Shown here one piece after another: positions 8,192-15,997 of a DNA stretch of 64,000 nucleotides (position 1 is the stretch's first letter; every line of letters starts with the position of its first letter). The notes beneath the pieces are model-generated. The model was not told the origin of the DNA. It searched no databases and saw only the letters and a list, made by a program, of their open reading frames with translations. This DNA is from an uncultured Granulosicoccaceae bacterium (GTDB lineage Bacteria > Pseudomonadota > Gammaproteobacteria > Granulosicoccales > Granulosicoccaceae): contig CALAJN010000010.1 of assembly GCA_937922675.1 (NCBI GenBank), forward strand, positions 62,001-126,000, written 5' to 3'. A program made the position numbers and the translations under genes.

Positions 8192-9946
8192 TCAGCCGAC
8201 AGCACTTTGTATGGACGGCACAAGGCGCTGCAGCAGACCCTGCAATTCGGCCGGTGCAACCGGCTTGTGCAGCACGTGCAAATCACTGGCAAGGATTTCA
8301 CGCAGCCTCTCCGGAGAAGTGTCACCGGTAATGATCACGGCCGGCACCTCACTGTCTATCGATTCACGCACAGCAGCCACACAGTCAACACCATTTTCCC
8401 CTTGGCGCAGACGATAATCGGAGAACACCACGTCCGGCACGGTATCTGACAAGGCAATGATCTTGAGCGCATCACGTGCGGACTCAGCCAGCATTACTGC
8501 GCAGCCCGAGCCCTCAAGTGTGGTGCGCATACTGTTGAGCACGGCACGCTCGTCATCAACAACCAGTACCACACAGCCATCATGCATAACCTGTTCGGAC
8601 AAAGGCTCCTGTGAGGTGTCTACTTGCAGTTTTGATTCATCGCCTGCCGGTACCTCCAACCTGAAGGTAGTGCCCTTGCCCACTGTTGACTCCATGCTCA
8701 ACGGCAAGTCCATCAGCTCTGTCAAACGTCGCACGATAGACAGACCCAAACCGAGTCCCTTGCCTCTATCTCGCTCGGGATTGTTGAGTTGATAGTACTC
8801 GGAGAAAACCTCCTCACTTTCATCATCAGGAATACCAATCCCGGTGTCGGCAAGTGTTATCACGAAATCGCCAGAAGGATCGCGCTCAGAACCAAGCTCA
8901 ATACGACCACTCGATGTGTACTGCACCGCGTTGGATACCAGGTTTCTGAGAATGCGCTCCAGCAGTATCGCATCGCAATAGATTGCCCCCGGAGAGACAT
9001 TTACAACGAGCTCGACACCCTTCGCCTGCGCTTGCTGAATGAATGTTGCCCTGACCCGATTGAACATCTCATCAAGGCGGTGATGATCGGGATTGAAGTC
9101 AATCACCTCTGCATCCAGACGAGAGACATCCAGAAGGCTTGTGAACAGACTATTCAGCGCATCGGCCGATTGCGACATGTCATCGATTATGGATAGGTTT
9201 TCCGGATTGCTTTCTCGTCGACGAAGTGCCGCGAGAAACAGACCCATCGCGTGCAAGGGTTGTCGCAGATCGTGACTGGCCGCTGCGAGAAAGCGCGACT
9301 TGGCAACCACTGCTCGCTCGGCGATGGCCTTCTCCTCGGTCAAGCGTGCCATCAATTCCTGATTCTGAAACTGGGCTCGAAGCAGGGCCTCGTTTTGCCG
9401 GTTGCCCCGCGAGGCCAAAAAGTAGTTGACCGCCAGAAACATCATCAACAACCCACCAGTCAGACGCAGCGACTCACTACTGGAAAACAAGTGAGTGAAC
9501 GACAGCGGCAAGACCAGTGGCATCGAGAAGGACAGGAATACAGGCAGGTAGATCCCGCCAGAGGCTGCGCTGACCGCAACCATGCCCGCGAAGATCGTTG
9601 AGACCAGCAACAGAAACTCGGTGTTGTAGAGGCTGTAGAACATAAGCGGCCACGCGCCCCACACCACCCCGGCCATGAGTGTTCCGAGCCAGAAAAAGCG
9701 CCCCCACTCCGGGTTCAATCGCTCCTCGTTGCTAGCTCGTTGGTAGGCACGAATCGTCAGATAACGAAGAACGGTGGTCAGGGCCAACACTCCCAACCAA
9801 AACAACAGACCGGACAGCGGCAGGCTGCGCCACAAGAAGCCGGTAATCATCACGGCACAGAACGTAGAACCGAAGACCAGCACCGGCCCCTGGTTGTAGA
9901 TCAATCGAATTTTTTCAGCCTGAATCTTTAGATCAAGTTCGTTCAT
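8192..9946 (-). CDS. Membrane hybrid histidine kinase with C-terminal receiver
   Basis: A 584-residue hybrid sensor kinase. Residues about 20-175 hold six hydrophobic segments with little periplasmic sequence, so the sensor is probably membrane-embedded. The dimerisation/phosphoacceptor motif is AAASHDLRQPLHAMG (His225), followed by an HATPase_c domain with N box (NLVSNAVQY, about 335-343) and G boxes (DTGIGIP, GKGLGLGLS). The C-terminal receiver carries the acidic pocket (VVDDE) and Asp510 in FSDYRL. The family often partners with a LuxR-type regulator, but none is adjacent, so its output partner is elsewhere or absent. Divergent from the ferredoxin gene. Confidence 0.92.
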   Translation of the reverse strand: MNELDLKIQAEKIRLIYNQGPVLVFGSTFCAVMITGFLWRSLPLSGLLFWLGVLALTTVLRYLTIRAYQRASNEERLNPEWGRFFWLGTLMAGVVWGAWPLMFYSLYNTEFLLLVSTIFAGMVAVSAASGGIYLPVFLSFSMPLVLPLSFTHLFSSSESLRLTGGLLMMFLAVNYFLASRGNRQNEALLRAQFQNQELMARLTEEKAIAERAVVAKSRFLAAASHDLRQPLHAMGLFLAALRRRESNPENLSIIDDMSQSADALNSLFTSLLDVSRLDAEVIDFNPDHHRLDEMFNRVRATFIQQAQAKGVELVVNVSPGAIYCDAILLERILRNLVSNAVQYTSSGRIELGSERDPSGDFVITLADTGIGIPDDESEEVFSEYYQLNNPERDRGKGLGLGLSIVRRLTELMDLPLSMESTVGKGTTFRLEVPAGDESKLQVDTSQEPLSEQVMHDGCVVLVVDDERAVLNSMRTTLEGSGCAVMLAESARDALKIIALSDTVPDVVFSDYRLRQGENGVDCVAAVRESIDSEVPAVIITGDTSPERLREILASDLHVLHKPVAPAELQGLLQRLVPSIQSAVG

Positions 9947-10132
9947 GTTCCGTCAATCCGACGGCTCCGAAGCTGGCGTTATTGCCAACACTTCGGTCCT
10001 GCCCGAGTATGTCAGCTGACAATCTCCAGTTGGCAGCAGGTGATGCCGAGTGTGACCTTGCGCACCCGATAGCGGGATCCGAGGCCAGGAATTGCTACCA
10101 TCGTCGCTCTTCAAGCAATCAATGCATACTGC

Positions 10133-10462
10133 ATGTCTCAGGAAATTGTCCTCAATTACCAACTGAGTGACGGCACGGTCCGCACGGTCGACGCACGCGT
10201 TGGCGACACAGTCATGGACACTGCCATCGAAAATGATATCGACGAGGTGGTCGCCGAATGCGGTGGCAACCTGATCTGCGCAACCTGTCACGTCTATTTG
10301 GATGAGGCCACAGCTGCCTTGTTCGACGAGCCGGATGAGGCCGAGCTGGAAATGCTCGAAGGTGCTGCAGCCGCGCGCCGTGAATACTCTCGCCTGGCTT
10401 GCCAATTGGTCATCAGCAAGGAACTCAACGACCATACAATCGAGACGCCAGAGCGCCAGTGA
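10133..10462 (+). CDS. [2Fe-2S] ferredoxin, adrenodoxin type
   Basis: Small electron carrier of 109 residues with cluster cysteines at 43, 49, 52 and 90 (C-x5-C-x2-C-x37-C), the spacing of adrenodoxin/ThcC-type ferredoxins, which serve cytochromes P450 and related oxygenases. The surface is acidic, as usual for this class. No P450 or ferredoxin reductase is in the window. The stop codon overlaps the start of the next gene by four bases (GTGA), implying translational coupling with the aminotransferase. Confidence 0.93.
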   Translation: MSQEIVLNYQLSDGTVRTVDARVGDTVMDTAIENDIDEVVAECGGNLICATCHVYLDEATAALFDEPDEAELEMLEGAAAARREYSRLACQLVISKELNDHTIETPERQ

Positions 10463-11649
10463 CGACACCACGCCTGATCGACGGCTTCTCGCGTATCGGT
10501 GAGGAGAACGCCTTCGCAGTACTGGCGCGAGCCGGGGAACTTGCAGGTCAAGGGCGGGACATCATCAACCTGGGGATTGGGCAGCCGGATTTTCCAACAC
10601 CACCCAACATCGTGGAGGCCGCCATCAAGGCGCTACGCGATGGCGCTCACGGCTACACACCGGCAGTTGGTATAGCGCCCCTGCGCGAAGCGGTGGCAGC
10701 CGATCTGCACAATCGCCACGGTGCCGATGTAGACCCGGATTCGGTCATCGTCGTGCCAGGCGGCAAGGTGACGATGTTCTCGGCCATTCTGATGTTCGGT
10801 GAACCCGGTGCACAGATCCTCTACCCCGATCCCGGCTTTCCGATCTATCGATCGATGATCGAATTCACTGGTGCTGAGCCTGTAGCGGTGCCGATACGCG
10901 AGAGCAACGGCTTTGCCTTCTCGGCAGAGGAGACGCTGTCACTGATCACACCCGAGACCCGGCTGTTGATTCTGAACTCTCCGGCCAACCCGACCGGAGG
11001 CGTCACACCGCGAGCCGAGTTTGATCGTCTTGCCGAAGGTCTGGCGGCCCACCCTCATGTGGCCATTCTCGCCGACGAGATCTATGACCACATGACCTAC
11101 GACGGCGAGGAGCACGCAAGTCTGCTCAATTACCCGGAGCTGCGCGAGCGCCTGATACTACTCAATGGTTGGTCGAAGACCTATGCCATGACGGGCTGGC
11201 GACTGGGCTACTCGGTGTGGCCCGAACAATGGTACGAGGCGGTCAGAAAACTCGCCGTCAACTGCTGGAGTTGCGTTAACGCGCCGGCTCAATTCGCAGC
11301 TCTGGAAGCACTGACAGGGCCTCAGGATTCAGTGGCTACGATGATGACGGCCTTCGATGAGAGGCGGCGCTATGTGGTCGATGCACTCAACGACATCGAC
11401 GGCATGAGTTGCGTCACACCACGCGGTGCCTTCTATGCCTTCCCCAATATCAGTGACACCGGCTGGAAGGCCAAGCCATTGGCCAGCGCACTACTGGAGC
11501 AAGGCGGCATAGCAACAATCGGGGGACCAGACTTCGGAATACACGGTGAGGGATATCTTCGAGTCTCCTATGCCAACTCCCTGGAGAACATCAAGCGCGC
11601 CATGGATCGCATGCAGACCTTTCTCGTCAATCACTCCGCACCGGGCTAG
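10459..11649 (+). CDS. PLP-dependent aminotransferase, class I/II
   Basis: Fold-type I aminotransferase of the aspartate-aminotransferase superfamily, 396 residues from GTG 10459, which overlaps the ferredoxin stop as GTGA. Conserved blocks are LGIGQPDFPTP near the N-terminus, NSPANPTGG, the Asp/Tyr pair in ADEIYDHM, and the PLP-binding lysine in GWSKTYAMTGWRLGY. An alternative start at 10399 lies inside the ferredoxin gene and adds unconserved sequence. The substrate cannot be assigned; aromatic, alanine or aspartate donors are all plausible. The coupling to a ferredoxin is not explained by any pathway I know. Confidence 0.9.
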   Translation: MTTPRLIDGFSRIGEENAFAVLARAGELAGQGRDIINLGIGQPDFPTPPNIVEAAIKALRDGAHGYTPAVGIAPLREAVAADLHNRHGADVDPDSVIVVPGGKVTMFSAILMFGEPGAQILYPDPGFPIYRSMIEFTGAEPVAVPIRESNGFAFSAEETLSLITPETRLLILNSPANPTGGVTPRAEFDRLAEGLAAHPHVAILADEIYDHMTYDGEEHASLLNYPELRERLILLNGWSKTYAMTGWRLGYSVWPEQWYEAVRKLAVNCWSCVNAPAQFAALEALTGPQDSVATMMTAFDERRRYVVDALNDIDGMSCVTPRGAFYAFPNISDTGWKAKPLASALLEQGGIATIGGPDFGIHGEGYLRVSYANSLENIKRAMDRMQTFLVNHSAPG

Positions 11650-11652
11650 TCC

Positions 11653-12972
11653 ATGGAATCGTTACAGGCTCCGATGCCCGATATTGCATCACGGGTATAC
11701 AATCATAACTTCAAGCTTGATCCCATTGTGCGGAGCCTGCTTGACACGGATGTCTACAAGCTGCTCATGTTGCAGACAATCTGGAAGGAGCGCCGCGATG
11801 TACCAGTGACTTTTTCCTTGATCAATCGCACCACGTCCGTGCGGCTTGCCGATGAAATCGATGAGCGCGAACTCCGTGCTCAGCTGGACCATGCTCGCAC
11901 CATTCGCTTGAGCAAGCGAGAGCTCATCTGGCTCACTGGTAATACCTTCTACGGTCAGGAACGGCTGTTTCAGAAGGAATTTCTTGACTGGCTGAAGCGG
12001 TTCTCATTGCCTGCCTATCGCTTGCGTACCGAAGGAGGCCAATACAAGATCGATTTTGAAGGCAGCTGGGCAGAAGTGACTCTTTGGGAGATTCCCATTC
12101 TCTCTATCATCAGTGAACTTCGATCACGCTCGGCCTTGACAGGCACCGGTCGATTTGAACTCGATGTGTTGTACGCGCGTGCCAAGACCAAGCTCTGGGA
12201 GAAGGTGTTGCGCCTGGACGCACTACCTGAACTTCGGATTGCAGACTTTGGCACGCGACGTCGCCATAGTTTCTTGTGGCAACGCTGGTGTATCTCGGCC
12301 ATGGCGGAGGGTCTTGGCGAGAAATTCATCGGTACCAGCAACGTGTTGATGGCGATGGGTCTCGATCTGGAAGCTATCGGCACCAATGCGCACGAGCTTC
12401 CGATGGTAGAGGCGGCTCTTGCTACCAACGACCAGGAACTGACAAATAGCCCCTACCGCGTACTCGAAGCCTGGAGCCGCACTTATGACGGCAATCTGTT
12501 GATCGCCCTGCCCGACACCTACGGCTCCACCACCTTTTTGAAGAATGCACCCGCCTGGGTAGCCGATTGGTCAGGCTTTCGTATCGATTCCAAGGAACCG
12601 CTGGCCGCCGGTGAGGAGCTGATCGCATTCTGGCGGTCCCATAACAAGGACCCGAATGACAAGCTCTTGATCTTCAGCGACGGGCTGACTGTGCAGACGA
12701 TCGAAGAGGTTTATCAGCGATTTCACGGTCGAGTCCGCCTCTCCTTCGGTTGGGGCACTCACTTGACCAATGATTTTCGTGATTGCTCCACCAAACCCAA
12801 CGACGCACTACGCGCCATCTCACTGGTGTGCAAGGTAACCCACGCCAACGGCAAGCCAACCGTGAAGTTGTCTGACAACTTTCACAAGGCTACCGGCCCT
12901 GCAAGCGAGATAGAGCGGTACCGCAGGCTGTTCGGCACGGATGACATGGGCGAACAGCACGTCGAGGTGTAG
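11653..12972 (+). CDS. pncB: Nicotinate phosphoribosyltransferase
   Basis: Enzyme of the NAD salvage pathway that converts nicotinate, PRPP and ATP to nicotinate mononucleotide. The 439-residue protein shows the family blocks: an N-terminal [36 protein letters not shown] and the phosphorylated-histidine region GTNAHELPM. Its length is slightly above the E. coli enzyme (400). It starts three bases after the aminotransferase stop region and is probably co-transcribed with it. It converges on the class V aminotransferase at 13034. Confidence 0.95.
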   Translation: MESLQAPMPDIASRVYNHNFKLDPIVRSLLDTDVYKLLMLQTIWKERRDVPVTFSLINRTTSVRLADEIDERELRAQLDHARTIRLSKRELIWLTGNTFYGQERLFQKEFLDWLKRFSLPAYRLRTEGGQYKIDFEGSWAEVTLWEIPILSIISELRSRSALTGTGRFELDVLYARAKTKLWEKVLRLDALPELRIADFGTRRRHSFLWQRWCISAMAEGLGEKFIGTSNVLMAMGLDLEAIGTNAHELPMVEAALATNDQELTNSPYRVLEAWSRTYDGNLLIALPDTYGSTTFLKNAPAWVADWSGFRIDSKEPLAAGEELIAFWRSHNKDPNDKLLIFSDGLTVQTIEEVYQRFHGRVRLSFGWGTHLTNDFRDCSTKPNDALRAISLVCKVTHANGKPTVKLSDNFHKATGPASEIERYRRLFGTDDMGEQHVEV

Positions 12973-13033
12973 CCAGGCCCCGGCTGCCGCGCAAGCAATA
13001 CCAGGGAGACATCAGCCGCGACGCCTGGGTCCG

Positions 13034-14191
13034 TCAAGCCATGGCCGGAGCTCGCGCGCTGGCAGCCGCAATGCGTCCCAGCACTCGCTCAAAGCGATCA
13101 ACAGCAGCATCAACATCCTTGAGCTTGTCGAGACCAAACAAGCCGATACGAAAGCTCTTGTAGTGATCAGGCTCGCCAATCTGCAGAGGCACGCCGGCTG
13201 CAATCTGCACGCCCTGTTCAGCAAAGGCCTTGCCGGTGTGCAGCCCATCATCGTCGGTATGAAAAACCGCAACACCACTCGCCTGCCACCCTGCTGCTGC
13301 CACGCTCTTGAATCCGCGCTCATCAAAAGCACCGCGAATACGCTTGCCAAGCTCTGCTTGACGAGCCTTGAGCGCATCAAAACCCGACTCCTTCATCTCT
13401 TCCATGGTGTCACGAAACACCAACAAACCGTCTGTGGGCATGGTGGCGTGATAGGCATGCTTGCCATCAAGATAGGCCTGCATGATGCTCGACCACTTGG
13501 CAAGATCCAACGAGAAACTATCGCTCTGCGTCTTGGCCAAACGCGCAGCAGCACGCTGTGACAGCATCACAAGACCCGCGCAAGGCGAGGCACTCCACCC
13601 TTTTTGCGGAGCGCTCACCAGCACATCAACCCCGGTAGCCTGCATGTCTACCCACGTCGTGCCCGAGGCGATGCAATCGAGGACAAACAAGGCGCCTACC
13701 TCGTGAGCTGCGTCTGCGATGCTCTTGATGTACTCGTCCGAGAGTTGCATTCCCGCAGAGGTTTCCACGTGTGGGGCAAAGACCACACCGGGGCGCTCGG
13801 CAAGGATGCGCTCGCACACCTGATCGGCGGCAGCGGGCACGTAAGCTGGCAACTCACTATCGTCTGCGGGCACCGCATTCATGACGGTTACACCAGCAGC
13901 GATTTCAGAGGTGTCCAGAATCTGCGACCAGCGGAAGCTGAACCAGCCATTGCGCACCACAAGACATTGCTGGCCACGCGCAAATTGGCGGGCAACCGCC
14001 TCCATGCCGAAGCTGCCGCTGCCGGGTAGCACCACAGCATGTTCGGCCCGGTATACCGAGCACAAGGTCCCGTGGATGTCGCGCATCGCCTGCTGAAAGC
14101 GCGCAGACATATGATTGACCGCTCTATCGGTGTATACCACCGAGTACTCAAGCAGGCCGTCCGGATCAACAGTGTCGAGCAGACCAGGCAT
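13034..14191 (-). CDS. Class V aminotransferase (alanine-glyoxylate type)
   Basis: PLP enzyme of the class V family that includes alanine-, serine- and 2-aminoethylphosphonate-using aminotransferases, 385 residues. The PLP lysine is in SAPQKGWSASP, and an aspartate that contacts the cofactor lies in FVLDCIAS. I chose ATG 14191 because GGAGAA stands eight bases upstream and the protein then begins at the family's usual point; an extension to 14245 is possible. It follows soeABC on the same strand with a 121-base gap. That position suggests a role linked to sulfonate or sulfite metabolism, but this is inference only. Confidence 0.88.
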   Translation of the reverse strand: MPGLLDTVDPDGLLEYSVVYTDRAVNHMSARFQQAMRDIHGTLCSVYRAEHAVVLPGSGSFGMEAVARQFARGQQCLVVRNGWFSFRWSQILDTSEIAAGVTVMNAVPADDSELPAYVPAAADQVCERILAERPGVVFAPHVETSAGMQLSDEYIKSIADAAHEVGALFVLDCIASGTTWVDMQATGVDVLVSAPQKGWSASPCAGLVMLSQRAAARLAKTQSDSFSLDLAKWSSIMQAYLDGKHAYHATMPTDGLLVFRDTMEEMKESGFDALKARQAELGKRIRGAFDERGFKSVAAAGWQASGVAVFHTDDDGLHTGKAFAEQGVQIAAGVPLQIGEPDHYKSFRIGLFGLDKLKDVDAAVDRFERVLGRIAAASARAPAMA

Positions 14192-14312
14192 GGGTATTCT
14201 CCAGATCAGAGCCAAGACATGAAAGCTTGGTGGGTCATACAGCATGCCACGACCACGCGAATCTCGCAGAGGGGCGCGAGTTCAGGGTCGCTTCTGGACA
14301 GTTGTCGCAGAC

Positions 14313-15254
14313 TCAGGTGCTCTGCGCGCCGTGGTAGAGATTGACGACATGCCGTGCTTCAGCAAAAAACAACCAACGCTCGACGAAAACACCGACGTAC
14401 GCGCTGAGTGCTGCCAACAACATCAAGGCAAGCCCCGACTCTGACCCTACAGGCCAGCTGATCAACAAAGCCAGCACTGGAACGGCAAACGCCAATGCAA
14501 AACACACCACGCGCGCCCAGTACAGTCGCGCCCGCGCTACCTGGTGGCCAAACTCTCGCGTGTGAAAAGTTTCACCGCTGTGCCCGACATCCAGCAGGCG
14601 CAGACTGGCCTGTGTGAAGTTCAGGGCTGAATTCATGGTGGGGCCTGCCGGTGTGCCGATTACCTTGAAGTAGATGAACTTGAGCACGGCAGTGACAACA
14701 ATCAAGACCACTGTCAGCCCGGCAAGGCGCCCCAGGATCAGATCACTCAAAGCCCCAACACACATCAGTAGCAACGCACCGACGACCAGCGCCAGCAAGA
14801 GAAACAGCACAGGCACCAGGCGGGTGTTCCACTGCCTGATAGTCTTGAGCGAGGCATAGATCATGGCCGTGCAGATGAACACGACCACCGCGAGCGCCGC
14901 AGACAGAAAACCAAGCAGATTGGAGGCAAAGGTGTTGCCTGTGAACCACTCGGTTGCCAGCCACGCGATCGCAAGTGGGTAGAAGGCAACAGCAAACACC
15001 GCCTCACGCGACAACCAGGAAGTGCGAAAACGCGTGAAGGCCCGCCAGGCGTTACGCGGGTTAGCCAAGTGCAAGGTAGAGGACAACAGACCCGCGGTCA
15101 CCAGCACAAGACCCAACAGCCCGGTGAACACGATCTGATCCGGGCTGATGTTTGGCAACAACCCTGCCGGGCGGGCAAAGGCGAGCAGTATCAACAGGCC
15201 GTAGCCGGAACCTGCGGTAACCGTGAAGAAGATGACCGATAGCGCTGGATGCAT
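14313..15254 (-). CDS. soeC: SoeC/DmsC-type membrane anchor subunit
   Basis: A 313-residue membrane protein with about eight hydrophobic helices, of the DmsC/NrfD-like anchor family that links a molybdoenzyme to the quinone pool. Loop motifs such as HLANPRNAWRAFTRFRTSWL are typical of DmsC members. Its ATG overlaps the soeB stop (TGATG). The symbol depends on reading the whole operon as a sulfite dehydrogenase (see soeA); a DMSO/thiosulfate/polysulfide reductase anchor would look similar. Confidence 0.8.
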   Translation of the reverse strand: MHPALSVIFFTVTAGSGYGLLILLAFARPAGLLPNISPDQIVFTGLLGLVLVTAGLLSSTLHLANPRNAWRAFTRFRTSWLSREAVFAVAFYPLAIAWLATEWFTGNTFASNLLGFLSAALAVVVFICTAMIYASLKTIRQWNTRLVPVLFLLLALVVGALLLMCVGALSDLILGRLAGLTVVLIVVTAVLKFIYFKVIGTPAGPTMNSALNFTQASLRLLDVGHSGETFHTREFGHQVARARLYWARVVCFALAFAVPVLALLISWPVGSESGLALMLLAALSAYVGVFVERWLFFAEARHVVNLYHGAQST

Positions 15255-15997
15255 CAGGCTTCTCCCGAGGTGCGTTTGCCAAAACGGTCAAAGGCATCCT
15301 TTTGTCGCTTCATCCACTTGCCTATCAGCCCGGCAGCGCCACCGGGCGTGGAATCACCACGCGTCTCTTCAGATACGGTGACTTCGGGCTTCTCGCGAGG
15401 CGGCAGGTAGCGATTGACCGGCGCGTAGCCAAGCTCTGGCATCTGCGCCACCCCGCCGCGCTCAGCCACCGCACGACTCACCTCCGAGTCAGGATCATCA
15501 AAGTCACCAAACAGCCGCGCACTGGTTGGACAGGTCAGCACACAGGCCGGCTGACGCTGCGACTCTGGCAGGTTTTCATCGTAGATTCGGTCCACGCACA
15601 AGGTGCACTTCTTCATCACGCCGGACTCCTCGTCCAGTTCGCGGGCCCCATACGGACAGGCCCAGGCGCAGAGGTTGCAACCCATGCACTTGGATTGATC
15701 AACCAGCACGATGCCGTCATCACGCTTCCACGATGCGCCGGTGGGGCAGACCGTCACACAGGCTGCATCCTCGCAATGCATGCAAGACATCGGTACGTTA
15801 ACCGTCTTGCTGTTTGGATAAACGTCGGCCTCGTAGTGGCGAATACGATTGAACCAGACACCACTCGGCTCTGCACCGTAGGGCTCAAGATCCGACAAAG
15901 GACCCGTGGTACCAGAGGTGTTCCACTGCTTGCAGGCCACAGCGCAGGCATGGCAACCCACACAAGTGTCAAGATCAATCACCAGACCGAGCTTCAT
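15254..15997 (-). CDS. soeB: SoeB-type iron-sulfur electron-transfer subunit
   Basis: A 247-residue ferredoxin-like subunit with four 4Fe-4S cysteine motifs: CVGCHACAVAC, CMHCEDAACVTVCP, CMGCNLCAWACP and CTLCVDR...CVLTCP, as in DmsB/PsrB/SoeB. It should pass electrons between the molybdenum subunit and the membrane anchor. No Tat or Sec signal is present, in line with a cytoplasm-facing complex. It overlaps soeA by four bases (ATGA) and soeC by one base. The tail after residue 200 is variable and charged. Confidence 0.88.
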   Translation of the reverse strand: MKLGLVIDLDTCVGCHACAVACKQWNTSGTTGPLSDLEPYGAEPSGVWFNRIRHYEADVYPNSKTVNVPMSCMHCEDAACVTVCPTGASWKRDDGIVLVDQSKCMGCNLCAWACPYGARELDEESGVMKKCTLCVDRIYDENLPESQRQPACVLTCPTSARLFGDFDDPDSEVSRAVAERGGVAQMPELGYAPVNRYLPPREKPEVTVSEETRGDSTPGGAAGLIGKWMKRQKDAFDRFGKRTSGEA

